A stretch of DNA of 35,490 nucleotides from an uncultured Pelagibacteraceae bacterium (GCA_902522955.1 CABYXR010000008.1:1-35490), one strand, 5' to 3'. Shown: positions 1 to 10,266, numbered from the stretch's first letter. Numbers and translations: made by a program. The notes: generated from the sequence alone by a model not told the origin.

Positions 1-1
1 T

Positions 2-178
2 AAAAGCAGAAAACCTGAAAATTTAATTATGGGTTTAGGCGTTGATGCTACTCACAGCTTCTTTAAACAAAATAAATATTTGGATCCATTTAAAGAAATA
101 ATTGTTAAAAGTATTAAAAACAACGAGACATTAAAAAAATTCAGTAAAATAATCTCTAATCGAGGTTTATCATTATAA
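2..178 (+). CDS. Unrecognised protein, C-terminal end only
   Basis: An open frame enters from the left edge and stops with TAA at 176-178, giving the last 58 residues of a protein. The tail contains MGLGVDATHSFF early and ends NRGLSL; it is mixed hydrophilic with no membrane segment or metal-binding motif. The stop is 4 bases before the mnmE start, so it is probably co-transcribed with mnmE. I considered Rho, HemE and similar genes that can sit upstream of mnmE in alphaproteobacteria, but the tail resembles none of them. No function is assigned. Confidence is for the frame being coding. Confidence 0.7.
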   Translation, partial: KSRKPENLIMGLGVDATHSFFKQNKYLDPFKEIIVKSIKNNETLKKFSKIISNRGLSL

Positions 179-182
179 TTAA

Positions 183-1511
183 ATGAATATTTATGCTCTT
201 TCATCAGGCAGAGGACCGTCAGGAATAGCCATCGTTAGAATTTCAGGAAAAGACACTTTTAAAGTTTGTAAGAATTTAACTAAACTAAAAGATATTAATC
301 CTAACGAGGTAAATTATTGTCAATTTTATGATCCTAAAACTGATAAAGTAATAGATCCAGAGGCTTTATTGTTGTGGTTTCCCGGGCCTAACAGTTACAC
401 TGGTGATGATCTTGCTGAATTTCAGATCCATGGAAGTAACGCTGTTATCAACGCTTTGTTGAAAGCTTTATCGGAACAGGATAATTGTAGATTAGCCGAA
501 CCTGGTGAATTTACAAAGGTGGCTTTTCAAAATGATAAAATTGATCTTTTAAAAGCTGAAAGTATTGGTGATTTAATTCACGCTGAAACAGAGTTTCAGA
601 AAGATCAAGCAGTCAAATTTGTTCAAGGCAATGTCTCAAATTATTACAATAACTTAAGAGATAAAATAATAAAGTCCCTTGCTATTATAGAAGCTAAAAT
701 TGATTTTGCGGAAGAAGATCTTCCAGAAAAAGTATTAAAAGAAGCACATAAATCAATTAAAGAAATTCATACAGAAATATTAAAAATTATTGAGGATGAT
801 AAAGTTGGAGAAAAAATTAGAAATGGTTTTAGAGTTTCAATAACTGGAGAAGTTAACGCAGGAAAATCATCATTATTAAATTTACTCTCAAAACGAGAAG
901 CAGCAATCGTCTCTGATGAAGCCGGCACAACAAGAGATGTTATAGAAACTTATTTAAATTTAGATGGGTATCCTGTAATTCTAGCTGACACTGCTGGTAT
1001 TAGAGAAGCAAAAAACGAAGTCGAGAAAAAAGGTATTTCTTTAGCTTTAAACAGATCAAAAGAGTCAGATTTAAATATTATAGTAATTGATAATTCATCA
1101 AAAAAAATTAACAAAGAAATACAGAATATGATAAATAAAGATACTATAATTCTTTTAAATAAATGTGACGTTTCAGATAAACAAAATCATAAATTTGATG
1201 TTGATACTGTATTAGGCTCAGTAAAAAACAATAAAAATATAGAAAAATTAATAAATTTGATAAAAACCAAGCTAAGTAAAAAATTTTCATCAAATTATAA
1301 TGCTTTAATCACTAGAGAAAGACATAGAGTTAAGCTTAATGATTGTTTAAAAGAAATTGACAATTTTCTTGAAAAGGATCAAACCAAAGATCTCGAATTA
1401 GCTTCAGAGGATCTTAGAATGGCTACAAGGCATCTTGGTAGCATCGTCGGTAAAGTAGATGTAGAGGAAATACTTGGATCTATATTCAAAGACTTCTGTA
1501 TTGGCAAATAA
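183..1511 (+). CDS. mnmE: tRNA uridine-5-carboxymethylaminomethyl modification GTPase MnmE
   Basis: With MnmG it installs the cmnm5 group on wobble U34 of certain tRNAs. The 442-aa length is normal. The N-terminal folate-binding domain (about 1-120) opens with YALSSGRGPSGIAIVRISG. The inserted G domain shows P-loop GEVNAGKSS at about 222-230, including the Asn that binds K+ in the E. coli protein, then AGTTRD near 246, DTAGIR near 269 and NKCD near 326. The protein ends in FCIGK, the hallmark C-terminal Cys motif. The start is the first ATG after the upstream stop. It is followed 42 bases later by its partner mnmG, the usual alphaproteobacterial arrangement. Confidence 0.97.
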   Translation: MNIYALSSGRGPSGIAIVRISGKDTFKVCKNLTKLKDINPNEVNYCQFYDPKTDKVIDPEALLLWFPGPNSYTGDDLAEFQIHGSNAVINALLKALSEQDNCRLAEPGEFTKVAFQNDKIDLLKAESIGDLIHAETEFQKDQAVKFVQGNVSNYYNNLRDKIIKSLAIIEAKIDFAEEDLPEKVLKEAHKSIKEIHTEILKIIEDDKVGEKIRNGFRVSITGEVNAGKSSLLNLLSKREAAIVSDEAGTTRDVIETYLNLDGYPVILADTAGIREAKNEVEKKGISLALNRSKESDLNIIVIDNSSKKINKEIQNMINKDTIILLNKCDVSDKQNHKFDVDTVLGSVKNNKNIEKLINLIKTKLSKKFSSNYNALITRERHRVKLNDCLKEIDNFLEKDQTKDLELASEDLRMATRHLGSIVGKVDVEEILGSIFKDFCIGK

Positions 1512-1553
1512 AATTCTACTTGTATTCTAAATTTAGAGGTTTACATTCTCCTC

Positions 1554-3422
1554 ATGACAAAACAAAGCTATGATGTAGTAGTTGTAGGCGGTGGCCACGC
1601 TGGCTGTGAAGCTGCTGCTGCATCCGCTAGAATGGGTGTAAATACTGCTCTTTTTACACATAAAATAGAGACTATTGGTGAGATGTCGTGCAATCCTGCT
1701 ATTGGAGGACTTGGAAAAGGGCATCTTGTAAGAGAAATAGATGCTTTAGACGGTTTGATGGGTCTTGTAGCTGATAAATCAGGTATTCAATTTAGATTAT
1801 TAAATAGAAGTAGAGGTCCAGCAGTGCAAGGACCACGTACTCAGTCAGATAGAGCACTTTATAAAGAGCATATGCAAAAGATTTTACTAAATTACAAAAA
1901 TTTAAAGGTATTTGCTGACCCTGTTGTTAAATTTTTGTTTGAGAATAATAATATCATAGGGTTTGTTTGTCAGAGTGGCAAAGAAGTGAGGACTAAAGAA
2001 TTAATTCTGACAACAGGAACTTTTTTGAATGGTTTAATACATATAGGTGAAAATCAAATGCCAGCAGGTAGATATGATGAAAAACCATCGACTGGTTTGA
2101 GTGAACAATTAGCGAAATTTAAAATGCAAATTGGAAGGTTAAAAACTGGAACGCCTCCTAGACTAGATGGTGATACAATAAATTATGATGATTTAGAAAT
2201 GCAGCCTGCAGATGATGATCACTATTACTTTTCTTTTTTAACTAACAGGATTGATAATAAACAGATTGAATGTGGGATGACTTACACAAATAATGAGGTT
2301 CATAAGATCATTAGTGATAACATTTCAAGAAGTGCTATGTACTCAGGCAGCATCAAAGGAGTAGGTCCAAGATATTGTCCATCAATTGAAGATAAGATTG
2401 TTAAATTTAAAGAAAAAGAAAAACATCAAATTTTTCTTGAACCCGAGGGATTAAAGGATAATACTATTTACCCAAATGGTATATCTACTTCTCTTCCAGA
2501 AGAGATACAGTTGAAAATATTGTGTAAAATCAGGGGTTTAGAACAAGTTAAGATGAAAAGGGCTGGTTATGCAATTGAGTACGATTATGTTGATCCTAGA
2601 GAGCTAAAAATGACCTTAGAAACAAAAAAAATTAATTCTCTATTTCTCGCTGGTCAAATAAACGGAACTACTGGTTATGAGGAAGCTGCAGCACAAGGAT
2701 TGATAGCAGGGATTAATGCTGCATTAAAAATTAAAAATCAGGGAGAGTTTATTTTAGATAGATCCACTTCTTATATTGGGGTTATGATTGACGATCTTAT
2801 TACAAAAGGTGTCTCAGAACCATATAGAATGTTCACATCAAGAGCAGAATACAGACTAACGTTAAGAGCTGATAACGCTGATCAAAGATTGACAAATTTA
2901 GGTATTAAGATTGGTTTAGTTAACAATAATCGAAAAATTTTTTTCAAAGATAAAGAACAAAAATTATTTAAATTATTTAATTCGTTGAATGAGAACTTTC
3001 TTACTCCCAATCAAGCTAAAAAGTATTCCATAAAAATTGCTATGGATGGTGTTAAGAGATCTGTTTTTGAAATCATAGGTCAAAGAAATGTAAATATGGC
3101 AAAAATAAGGCATATATTTCCTGACATTCCTTACTATAGCACTGGTATAGACAGTCAGGTTGAAATCGACGCGCACTATTCAGGATACTTATCTCGTCAG
3201 CTAAATGACATTAAATCATTTAAAAAAGATGAGTCAATTCTGATACCTAAAAACATTAATTATAATAAAATGAGTGGGCTTTCAAAGGAAATACAATTTA
3301 AGTTGAAAAAAATTATGCCCAAAACATTAGGTCAGGCATTAAGAATAGATGGGGTAACCCCGGCAGCTGCTATAATTTTGCTTTCACACATAAAAAAATC
3401 GAAAATTAAAGCCTCGGCTTGA
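1554..3422 (+). CDS. mnmG: tRNA uridine-5-carboxymethylaminomethyl modification enzyme MnmG (GidA)
   Basis: FAD-dependent partner of MnmE in wobble-uridine modification. At 622 aa it is full length. The dinucleotide-binding motif [13 protein letters not shown] lies at about 9-21. The family signatures [18 protein letters not shown] (near 46), [12 protein letters not shown] (near 271) and [17 protein letters not shown] (near 374) are all intact. The C-terminal helical domain contains the [11 protein letters not shown] block. The ATG at 1554 is not preceded by a purine-rich ribosome-binding site (the upstream bases are pyrimidine-rich), but the N-terminus matches the family. Its TGA shares one base with the downstream rsmG ATG (TGATG), implying translational coupling. 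Confidence 0.97.
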   Translation: MTKQSYDVVVVGGGHAGCEAAAASARMGVNTALFTHKIETIGEMSCNPAIGGLGKGHLVREIDALDGLMGLVADKSGIQFRLLNRSRGPAVQGPRTQSDRALYKEHMQKILLNYKNLKVFADPVVKFLFENNNIIGFVCQSGKEVRTKELILTTGTFLNGLIHIGENQMPAGRYDEKPSTGLSEQLAKFKMQIGRLKTGTPPRLDGDTINYDDLEMQPADDDHYYFSFLTNRIDNKQIECGMTYTNNEVHKIISDNISRSAMYSGSIKGVGPRYCPSIEDKIVKFKEKEKHQIFLEPEGLKDNTIYPNGISTSLPEEIQLKILCKIRGLEQVKMKRAGYAIEYDYVDPRELKMTLETKKINSLFLAGQINGTTGYEEAAAQGLIAGINAALKIKNQGEFILDRSTSYIGVMIDDLITKGVSEPYRMFTSRAEYRLTLRADNADQRLTNLGIKIGLVNNNRKIFFKDKEQKLFKLFNSLNENFLTPNQAKKYSIKIAMDGVKRSVFEIIGQRNVNMAKIRHIFPDIPYYSTGIDSQVEIDAHYSGYLSRQLNDIKSFKKDESILIPKNINYNKMSGLSKEIQFKLKKIMPKTLGQALRIDGVTPAAAIILLSHIKKSKIKASA

Positions 3423-4039
3423 TGGGACAGGTTGAAGCAATAAATATATTAAAATCTAAGCTAGGTTTTGCTAACGATAGTACTAAAAAACTTATTATTT
3501 TGCATGATTATTTACTAGAATGGAACAGTAAATATAATCTAATAGCGGAAAGTACAGAAAAAGAAATATGGTCCAGGCACATAATTGACTCAGCTCAATT
3601 GGTAAAGTTTATTAATGTTGCGGAAACATCATCAATATCAGATTTAGGTTCAGGAGCAGGTTTTCCTGGACTTGTTTTAGCAATATACTTTGAGAGTAAG
3701 CAATTTCACGTGAAACTTGTAGAAAAATCTCCAGTAAAAAGAGCTTTTTTGGAGCGAATAACTAAAAAATTAGGCTTAAAAGTGCAAATTTTGGATAATG
3801 CTTATGTGAGCAATATTTCTGCTGATACAATAGTATGTAGGGCTTTTAAAAAATTAGAAGAAATAATGAAAATTTCACGTGAAATTGTAAAAAAACCTCA
3901 TAATTTATTAATTTTGAAAGGAAAAGATGCACAAGCAGAAATTAATAGCCTATCATTAAGCGAAAATTATAGTTATAAATTAGAAAACAGTATGACTGAC
4001 TCAAAATCAAAAATAATTATATTTCAGATTAAAAAATGA
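3422..4039 (+). CDS. rsmG: 16S rRNA (guanine-527-N7)-methyltransferase RsmG (GidB)
   Basis: SAM-dependent methyltransferase that modifies G527 of 16S rRNA. The SAM-binding motif DLGSGAGFPG is near residue 74, followed by VEKSPVKRAFLERI and CRAFKKLEEI, all typical of GidB. About 205 aa, normal length. A TTG at 3419 lies one codon upstream in frame, but the ATG at 3422 overlaps the mnmG stop by one base and is the better start. The coding sequence contains two perfect TTTCACGTGAAA palindromes (3704-3715 and 3873-3884) that are probable ParB binding sites. Its TGA overlaps the parA ATG by four bases (ATGA). Confidence 0.95.
   Translation: MGQVEAINILKSKLGFANDSTKKLIILHDYLLEWNSKYNLIAESTEKEIWSRHIIDSAQLVKFINVAETSSISDLGSGAGFPGLVLAIYFESKQFHVKLVEKSPVKRAFLERITKKLGLKVQILDNAYVSNISADTIVCRAFKKLEEIMKISREIVKKPHNLLILKGKDAQAEINSLSLSENYSYKLENSMTDSKSKIIIFQIKK
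3702..3717. promoter_or_regulatory. parS-like centromere site 1 (within rsmG)
   Basis: The 12-base palindrome TTTCACGTGAAA at 3704-3715 is the core of the widely conserved bacterial parS sequence TGTTTCACGTGAAACA. The 16-base window matches 13 of 16 positions. It lies inside rsmG, about 320 bases upstream of parA, where parS is often found. ParB would load here to nucleate the partition complex. Binding is inferred from sequence and context. Confidence 0.85.
3871..3886. promoter_or_regulatory. parS-like centromere site 2 (within rsmG)
   Basis: A second exact TTTCACGTGAAA palindrome occupies 3873-3884, 169 bases from the first (centre to centre), still inside rsmG and about 150 bases before parA. 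The outer flanks match the 16-base consensus less well than at site 1. Two exact copies of a 12-mer palindrome in an AT-rich gene next to parAB are unlikely by chance. I noticed no other copy in the window. Confidence 0.8.
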
Positions 4040-4836
4040 AAAATGGATCAACTATTGCAGTAATAAACCAGAAAGGTGGAGTTGGTAAAACAACTACAGT
4101 TATTAATTTGGCTTCAGCACTGTCCATTTTGGGTCAAAATAATTTAATCATTGATTTAGATCCTCAAGGTAATGCAACAACAGGTCTGGGAAAGTCAAAC
4201 AATGATGAAGACCATAATATTTATAATTTGCTGATAGATAAGATCAATTTAAAAGATGCAATAAAAAAAACTGAAATAAAAAATTTAGATATCATTGGGT
4301 CCAATGTAAATCTTTCTGGATTAGAAGTGGAGACAGCTAACGATGCAAATCGTGCTTTCGTTTTACAAAAGATTTTAAAGAGTCAAAATGAACTATTATC
4401 TAAATACAATAATATTTTTATAGATTGTCCACCTTCACTAAGTCTTTTAACTATAATGGCTCTAGTAGCCTCAGACGAATTATTAGTCCCACTTCAAACT
4501 GAATTTTTTGCTTTAGAAGGTATAACACAATTAGTAAAAACTATCGATCGTATTAAGATTAATCTTAATCCTCAACTGAAAGTGAAAGGAATCTTACTAA
4601 CAATGTTTGACAAAAGAAATAAACTTTCGTCAGAAGTCGATAGGGAGGCCAGAAATTATTTTAAAGAAAAAGTTTATAAAACTGTTATTCCGAGAAATGT
4701 GAGATTATCAGAGGCACCTTCACATGGATTACCCTGTGTAGTTTATGACAAAGCCTGTTCAGGAAGCAAATCATATTTTAAGTTAGCTGACGAATTTATA
4801 TCTAATAATAATTCTAAAGTAGTTACAGCTGCATGA
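4036..4836 (+). CDS. parA: Chromosome partitioning ATPase ParA (Soj)
   Basis: Walker-type ATPase that moves ParB-parS complexes along the nucleoid. The deviant Walker A motif KGGVGKTTT is at about 13-21, with the signature Lys before the GG. IDLDPQGNATTGLG follows near 40-55, and the Walker B region FIDCPPSLSLLTIMAL near 131-146. At 266 aa with almost no N-terminal extension it is the chromosomal type. The start overlaps rsmG by ATGA and the end overlaps parB by ATGA, so the three are coupled. Two parS-like sites lie just upstream in rsmG. Confidence 0.97.
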   Translation: MKNGSTIAVINQKGGVGKTTTVINLASALSILGQNNLIIDLDPQGNATTGLGKSNNDEDHNIYNLLIDKINLKDAIKKTEIKNLDIIGSNVNLSGLEVETANDANRAFVLQKILKSQNELLSKYNNIFIDCPPSLSLLTIMALVASDELLVPLQTEFFALEGITQLVKTIDRIKINLNPQLKVKGILLTMFDKRNKLSSEVDREARNYFKEKVYKTVIPRNVRLSEAPSHGLPCVVYDKACSGSKSYFKLADEFISNNNSKVVTAA

Positions 4837-5699
4837 AATTTAATAAAAAAAAGGGACTTGGAAGAGGATTAACGGCATTATTTGGAGATCAAGTTCATGA
4901 AAAAGAAAAAAAAAAGGCTCCAATCGCTGGAAATATTAAAGCACAAATAGGAGATCTAAGTGCAAATAAATACCAGCCTAGAGTTCACTTTGATGAGGAA
5001 AAACTAGAGGAATTAGCTAACTCCATTAAAAAAAATGGGATAATTCAGCCCATAGCGGTTCGGGAAGATAAACAAGATGCTGGTAGATATCAAATTGTTG
5101 CTGGAGAAAGAAGATGGTTAGCAGCTCAAAGAGCAGGATTACATGAAGTACCAATTGTAATATTAGATCTTGATGATAACGAGGCTTTAGAATTAGCTAT
5201 AGTAGAAAATATTCAACGAGATGATTTAAATGTAATAGAAGAAGCAAAAGGTTATCAGAGATTAGCAAACGAATTTGGATATGATCATGAAAAAATTGCT
5301 AAATTTATGTCCAAAAGTCGTAGTCATATAAGTAATACAATGCGATTACTTACTTTGCCTGAGGACGTTATAGGCATGATAGAAGAGGGGAATTTAACTG
5401 CAGGACAAGCAAGACCATTAATAGGATTATCAAATGCTACAAATATTGCAGAAGAAGTTGTATCCAAGAAACTAAGTGCCAGAAGTGTTGAAATTTTAGT
5501 AAGGCAAAAAAAAGGACCACAAAAGTCAGGTCAACACAGGATTGACGCTAACATAATAAGTGAACAACAAAAAATGGTAGATAATTTAGGTTTAAATGTA
5601 ACTATTTATAATAAGAAAAACAATTCGGGTAAGATTACAATATTATATAAGAACTTAGATCAATTCGAGTATTTGGCAAGATTACTTAAGGGGAATTAG
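4833..5699 (+). CDS. parB: Chromosome partitioning protein ParB (Spo0J), CTP-dependent DNA clamp
   Basis: Binds parS and spreads along DNA as a CTP-gated clamp. The N-terminus has KGLGRGLTALFG, typical of chromosomal ParB. The ParB/Srx-like CTPase domain includes NKYQPRVHF, GIIQPIAVRE, VAGERRWLAAQRAG and ENIQRDDLN (about residues 45-140). A helix-turn-helix region follows (FGYDHEKIAKFMSKSRSHIS, about 149-168), then a C-terminal dimerisation domain. 288 aa, full length. The ATG overlaps the parA stop. Its end runs 14 bases into the 3' end of the convergent holA gene. Confidence 0.97.
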   Translation: MKFNKKKGLGRGLTALFGDQVHEKEKKKAPIAGNIKAQIGDLSANKYQPRVHFDEEKLEELANSIKKNGIIQPIAVREDKQDAGRYQIVAGERRWLAAQRAGLHEVPIVILDLDDNEALELAIVENIQRDDLNVIEEAKGYQRLANEFGYDHEKIAKFMSKSRSHISNTMRLLTLPEDVIGMIEEGNLTAGQARPLIGLSNATNIAEEVVSKKLSARSVEILVRQKKGPQKSGQHRIDANIISEQQKMVDNLGLNVTIYNKKNNSGKITILYKNLDQFEYLARLLKGN

Positions 5700-6687
5700 C
5701 AACATTGCATAAATCTACTATTAAATTTTTAATTAAAAGATCTTTACGTATAAAAGCTTTTGATTTTATAAAGATTTCAACTTGATATGTTTTATCTAAG
5801 GCCTTTTTCAGCTTTATTCTATTCCATTTTCTAGATTGTTGAGTTAACATAGGCTTGTCTTTCCAAAAGACTGGTGGTTTTAAAGAAGATATTATTAATT
5901 CCGGATTTGATTCATCTGTAGTTTTACGTTTTTCAATTTCATAAAGTTTATTAATTCTTTGGTTTATTATATTGAGGTAGTACACATTGTTATCTTTTTC
6001 GATAATTGTGTCTGCTAAAAGTCTGTTAATGCCTAATTTATTTCCATTTAAGGCTTCATCCCGTAATTTATTAAAATCTTCGTTTTCGCTTATGTTTAAA
6101 ATTGACTCTATTTTATTAGGGTCAATTTTTCTATTTTTGAAATAACTTTGTATCTTTTCTATTTCGTTGTTTACTTTGTTTCTGTCTAAATTTGTATTTA
6201 GCAGTATCAAATTTATGATTTGAGGAGTAAGCCCTTGGTAATTTTTTAATTTAGTTTCTATTATTTTTCTTATGGAAATCTCGTTATCTGCGTAACATGC
6301 AGATATGCCAACATTATTCGATTTTTCAAAAAAGGATCTCATTTTTGATTTCTTATCTAAAATATTAGAAAAAATGAAAACTTTTTCTTTTTCTATTTTG
6401 TCAATTATTTGTTCAATTGTATTTAATAATTTGTCGTTAGCTTGCTCTATAAAAATTATTTTTTTTTCTTCGAATAATGAATTATTTAAAATTTCATCTG
6501 TAAGGATGTTTTTATTTTTTATAATTTCTTCTTGATGAAGCCTTAGTATTTTTAGTTCTTGAATACTTTTTTTAATTTTTTCTTTAAATTCTTTCTTCAG
6601 ACCCTCGTTTTCTCCATAAAATAGGAACATTTTAGGCTTAAATGCTAAAGTAATACTTTGCTCAATAATATAACTTTTATAAATCAT
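5686..6687 (-). CDS. holA: DNA polymerase III delta subunit
   Basis: Clamp-loader subunit that opens the beta sliding clamp. 333 aa, usual for the family. The N-terminal AAA+-like domain shows KMFLFYGENEGLKKEF (about 19-34), IIFIEQANDKLL and VFIFSNILDKKSKMRSFFE. The C-terminal collar domain ends with ALDKTYQVEIFIKS and a short hydrophobic helix. Delta has no functional Walker motifs, as expected. The start overlaps the lptE stop by 11 bases, and lptE-holA is a conserved alphaproteobacterial pair behind leuS. The 3' end overlaps convergent parB by 14 bases. Confidence 0.9.
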   Translation of the reverse strand: MIYKSYIIEQSITLAFKPKMFLFYGENEGLKKEFKEKIKKSIQELKILRLHQEEIIKNKNILTDEILNNSLFEEKKIIFIEQANDKLLNTIEQIIDKIEKEKVFIFSNILDKKSKMRSFFEKSNNVGISACYADNEISIRKIIETKLKNYQGLTPQIINLILLNTNLDRNKVNNEIEKIQSYFKNRKIDPNKIESILNISENEDFNKLRDEALNGNKLGINRLLADTIIEKDNNVYYLNIINQRINKLYEIEKRKTTDESNPELIISSLKPPVFWKDKPMLTQQSRKWNRIKLKKALDKTYQVEIFIKSKAFIRKDLLIKNLIVDLCNVANSP

Positions 6688-7150
6688 TTATCTTTTCAAC
6701 TATCTCTTCAAAAATCTTTTCTGACAAATTTTCAATCAAATCGTCAACAACTTTTTTTTCATTATTTATTGATGTAGAGTAATTATCACCAGCAGTATAA
6801 TCACTTGCCACAGATTTAATAAATTTAGTTTTAATATCACTATCCAACAAAAAATATTCCACGTTACTTATCAAAGAGATTTGGTATTTTGTAATTTCAT
6901 TTTTGATATTTCTTTCTTTTATAGTTTTAATTTTTTTTGTATTAAGACTAATTATCATTTGGTTTTCACTATTCTCTTTGGAATTAATAAGTATATTGTT
7001 TTTTATTTTGTGATTTATTCTAATCTCCCCAGATGATCGTATCTCCTTAATTGTAAAATTATTATTTTTTGATTTATCTAAAACTTTAAATCCACAATTA
7101 TTAGTAAACAATAATATCGCTACAAAAAAGAAAATTGATTTTATTTTCAT
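6677..7150 (-). CDS. lptE: LPS-assembly lipoprotein LptE-like
   Basis: Predicted outer-membrane lipoprotein that would plug the LptD barrel during lipopolysaccharide export. A lipoprotein signal peptide is visible: a short basic start, a hydrophobic run IFFFVAILLF, and a lipobox ending at Cys19 (TNNCG). The remaining 138 residues are Lys/Ile/Asn-rich with the beta-strand-rich look of LptE. Sequence alone is weakly diagnostic; the assignment rests mainly on the lipobox, size and the leuS-lptE-holA order common in alphaproteobacteria. The ATG overlaps the leuS stop by one base (TAATG). Confidence 0.75.
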   Translation of the reverse strand: MKIKSIFFFVAILLFTNNCGFKVLDKSKNNNFTIKEIRSSGEIRINHKIKNNILINSKENSENQMIISLNTKKIKTIKERNIKNEITKYQISLISNVEYFLLDSDIKTKFIKSVASDYTAGDNYSTSINNEKKVVDDLIENLSEKIFEEIVEKINDL

Positions 7151-9678
7151 TAATTTATTATTATATAATTTATAATTTTATTTTTAATAAATATAGTTTT
7201 AGAAATTTTTTTATCAATTATATATTTTTTGGCTTTTGAACTTTTTAAAACTATTCCATAAATTTCTTTTTCACTCATATCTTTTTTCACAGATATAACA
7301 TCTCTAGTCTTACCATTAACTTGTATAACCAAATTAGTTTTAGCATTTTTAAATATTTTATAGTTAATTGTTGGCCAAGTATTGGTGTTTTTGTAATTAA
7401 AAAGAGAAAGACACTCTAGAGCTAAGTGTGGAGTAAAAGGGATCATTAACTTCATTATTTTTATAAATCCTTCTGAAAAAATTTCGTTTCTAATTTCTAG
7501 TTTTAATGAATCTTGTAAATATTTATAGGCTTCGTAAAATTGAGCTATTGCAACGTTCATTTGAAAATTATCTATAAATTTATCTATTTTATAAATATAA
7601 GTATCAATCTTAATATTAAAATCTTCCTCAATTTTTTTATCTAAGTTAGATTGTTTTCTGTTTAAAATCACACTATTCAAATTCCAAATTTTTTGTAAAA
7701 ATTTATTTGAAGAAGCAACACCGCTGTCGGACCATTGTACATCCTTTTCTGGCGGACTGTCAGATAATATAAACCACCTAACAGCATCTGCTCCATATTG
7801 TTTAATCATTATCTCTGGATCGATAGTATTTTTTTTTGATTTCGACATTGACTCTGAAGGCCCAACTTTAACATTACTTTTATCCTTTTTTTTTATCGCT
7901 TTATTTTCTGATAATTTTTCTACTTCCTCAGGATAAATCCAATCTCCATTTTTATCTTGGTAGGTTTCATGACAAACCATACCTTGTGTAAACAAATTTT
8001 TAAAAGGTTCAGAACATTTTATTTTTTTATTTGATTTATTAATTGCTTTCATAAAAAATCTTGAATACAAAAGATGAAGTATAGCGTGTTCAACGCCCCC
8101 AATGTATTGGTCTACAGGCATCCAATAATTAGCATCTTTTTCTTCAAACGATCCATTTCTAAACTTTGGAGAACAAAAACGAAGAAAATACCATGATGAG
8201 TCAACAAAAGTATCTAGTGTATCAGTTTCTCTGATTGCTGGTTTTCCAGATTTTTTGTGAAAAGTCCTTTTCCAACTAGGATGGTTATCCAAAGGATTTC
8301 CATTAGAATTTAAATCAACATCATTCGGAAGCTTTATGGGTAATTCACTTTTTTCCACAGGAATAACCGATCCATCTTCTAAATAGATCATTGGTATTGG
8401 ACAACCCCAATATCTTTGACGTGAAATACCCCAGTCTTTAAGTCTAAAAAGAGTTTTTTTTTGCCCTATCTTTTTTTTTTCAACTTCCTTAATAATTGTT
8501 TTTTTTGCCTCCGGAATATCTAGATTATCTAAAAAATTTGAGTTAATTATTTTTCCGACACCAGTAAAGGCTTCATTCATTTCTTCGCTATTTTTAGATT
8601 TATCTTTATCCGAAACAACTCTTATAATAGGCAATTTATATTTTTTGGCAAAGTCAAAATCTCTTTGGTCATGGGCAGGACACCCAAAAATTGCACCCTT
8701 CCCATAGTCCATTAAAACAAAGTTTGCTACATAAATAGGTATCTTTTTATTTTTAATAAATGGATGCGAAGCAAATAATTTTGTTTCAAAACCCAATTTT
8801 TCTGCATTAGCTAGTGCTTCCTCTGTTGTTCCGATTTTTGAACATTCATCTTTAAATTTTTTGAAATCATCCAATTTATGTAAATCTCTACAAATTTCAT
8901 GATCAACTGAAACAGCTATAAAACTAGCACCAAAAATAGTGTCAGGTCTGGTTGTAAAAACGCTAACCTTTTTTTTAGTGTTTTCTATATCAAAATTTAT
9001 TTCACATCCAAATGATTTGCCAATCCAATTTTTTTGCATTAATTTGACTTTCTCTGGCCAACCATCCAAATTTTCTAGATCTTTTAAAAGATCATCAGCA
9101 AATTTAGTGATGTTAAAAAACCATTGTGATAATTTTTTTCTTTCTACAACAGTATTTGATCTCCATCCTCTCCCATTAATAACCTGTTCATTAGCTAGAA
9201 CTGTTTTCTCCACTGGATCCCAGTTCACATAAGTTTCTTTTCTAGACACCAAGCCCTGATTATAAAAATCAATAAAAAGTTCTTGTTGGTGTTTGTAATA
9301 ATCCTCATCACAAGTTGATATCTCTAAATTCCAATCTATAGATAAACCTAGCATTTTTAATTGTTTCTTCATGATTTTGATATTTTCTTCTGTCCATTTT
9401 TTTGGGTTAAGATTATTAGTCCTAGCAGCATTTTCAGCGGGCAAGCCAAAAGAGTCCCATCCCATCGGATGTAAGACATTAAATCCTCTCATAAACTTAT
9501 ATCTCGCAATGACATCGCCTATCGTGTAATTTCTAACATGCCCCATATGAATTTTTCCAGATGGGTACGGAAACATTTCAAGACAGTAAAATTTTTTACC
9601 TTTTTTATTTTGTAAATTTGATGTAGCAAATTTTTCTTGCCATTTTTTTTCAATTACTTGAAAATTTACTCTTTCCAT
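7150..9678 (-). CDS. leuS: Leucyl-tRNA synthetase
   Basis: Class I aminoacyl-tRNA synthetase charging tRNA-Leu. 842 aa, full length. The HIGH-type motif [20 protein letters not shown] is at about 38-57. The CP1 editing domain carries TTRPDTIFG and, further on, [12 protein letters not shown] with the Asp that suppresses mis-editing. The catalytic loop reads SMSKSKKN near 610; its first position is Ser instead of the usual Lys of KMSKS, while the catalytic second Lys is kept. [13 protein letters not shown] and HLLYSRF are also standard. It is 6 bases behind the DUF3576 lipoprotein and overlaps lptE. Confidence 0.97.
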   Translation of the reverse strand: MERVNFQVIEKKWQEKFATSNLQNKKGKKFYCLEMFPYPSGKIHMGHVRNYTIGDVIARYKFMRGFNVLHPMGWDSFGLPAENAARTNNLNPKKWTEENIKIMKKQLKMLGLSIDWNLEISTCDEDYYKHQQELFIDFYNQGLVSRKETYVNWDPVEKTVLANEQVINGRGWRSNTVVERKKLSQWFFNITKFADDLLKDLENLDGWPEKVKLMQKNWIGKSFGCEINFDIENTKKKVSVFTTRPDTIFGASFIAVSVDHEICRDLHKLDDFKKFKDECSKIGTTEEALANAEKLGFETKLFASHPFIKNKKIPIYVANFVLMDYGKGAIFGCPAHDQRDFDFAKKYKLPIIRVVSDKDKSKNSEEMNEAFTGVGKIINSNFLDNLDIPEAKKTIIKEVEKKKIGQKKTLFRLKDWGISRQRYWGCPIPMIYLEDGSVIPVEKSELPIKLPNDVDLNSNGNPLDNHPSWKRTFHKKSGKPAIRETDTLDTFVDSSWYFLRFCSPKFRNGSFEEKDANYWMPVDQYIGGVEHAILHLLYSRFFMKAINKSNKKIKCSEPFKNLFTQGMVCHETYQDKNGDWIYPEEVEKLSENKAIKKKDKSNVKVGPSESMSKSKKNTIDPEIMIKQYGADAVRWFILSDSPPEKDVQWSDSGVASSNKFLQKIWNLNSVILNRKQSNLDKKIEEDFNIKIDTYIYKIDKFIDNFQMNVAIAQFYEAYKYLQDSLKLEIRNEIFSEGFIKIMKLMIPFTPHLALECLSLFNYKNTNTWPTINYKIFKNAKTNLVIQVNGKTRDVISVKKDMSEKEIYGIVLKSSKAKKYIIDKKISKTIFIKNKIINYIIIN

Positions 9679-9684
9679 TTAGAT

Positions 9685-10236
9685 TTATTTCTTTTTTTTG
9701 TCTTCTTTTTCCAACAAAGCAGCTTTTCTTAATATTGTAGTATGTAATTCTTCTTTTATTTTGGTTTTATTTAGTAAATTTACTTTACAATCAAGATTTG
9801 AATTGCAAGTTTTTTTATGAACGATAACTTTTAGATTTTCACCTCTAATATCATTTCCTAAAAATCTAAGTGAAATTTTAATAGATTCTTTATTAGAACT
9901 TGTGTCTGAATACCAATCAGTAATAATCATGCCCCCTGAGTAATCTACTGTAGTTAATGGTAAAAAATCTAGAGTTTCTAAAGAGGCTCTCCACATCGGA
10001 TTTGAAGTGCTAAATTCATAGTTTGTTTTTTTATTTCCACCCAAAGCAGTTCCAATTGAAATTCCTTTTCCTTGTTCAATATTTCTTCTTGCTTTTTCAT
10101 CTGGATCTAATGGTTCAGTACGTAAATCTACTGGTTTTCGAATATTTTTAAGTTTTTCTCCTGCCCCACATGAGTTTAGTAAAAAAAGTAGTGAGAAAGA
10201 AATAGTGATAATTTGGAAGAACTTATTTGTATTCAT
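9685..10236 (-). CDS. DUF3576 family lipoprotein
   Basis: Small envelope lipoprotein of unknown function, conserved in alphaproteobacteria. The signal sequence has a hydrophobic run ITISFSLLFLL followed by lipobox Cys23 (LLNSCG). The mature part contains the family block RKPVDLRTEPLDPDEKARRN and GISIGTALGG, then MWRASLETLDFLPLTTVDYSGG and ITDWYSDT. The C-terminal tail is highly charged (LLEKEDKKKK). 183 aa. It is first in the run leading into leuS, lptE and holA, and a plausible promoter lies about 30-60 bases upstream. Its position before leuS suggests an outer-membrane role, but that is inference. Confidence 0.88.
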   Translation of the reverse strand: MNTNKFFQIITISFSLLFLLNSCGAGEKLKNIRKPVDLRTEPLDPDEKARRNIEQGKGISIGTALGGNKKTNYEFSTSNPMWRASLETLDFLPLTTVDYSGGMIITDWYSDTSSNKESIKISLRFLGNDIRGENLKVIVHKKTCNSNLDCKVNLLNKTKIKEELHTTILRKAALLEKEDKKKK

Positions 10237-10266
10237 GCTTAGTTTTACGAAAATAACTTAATTTTT

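Noticed and set aside
7840-7860. Possible defect in the LeuRS KMSKS loop (reads SMSKS)
   Set aside because: The essential second Lys and the rest of the loop are intact; the first position varies in class I synthetases, so this is not evidence of lost function.
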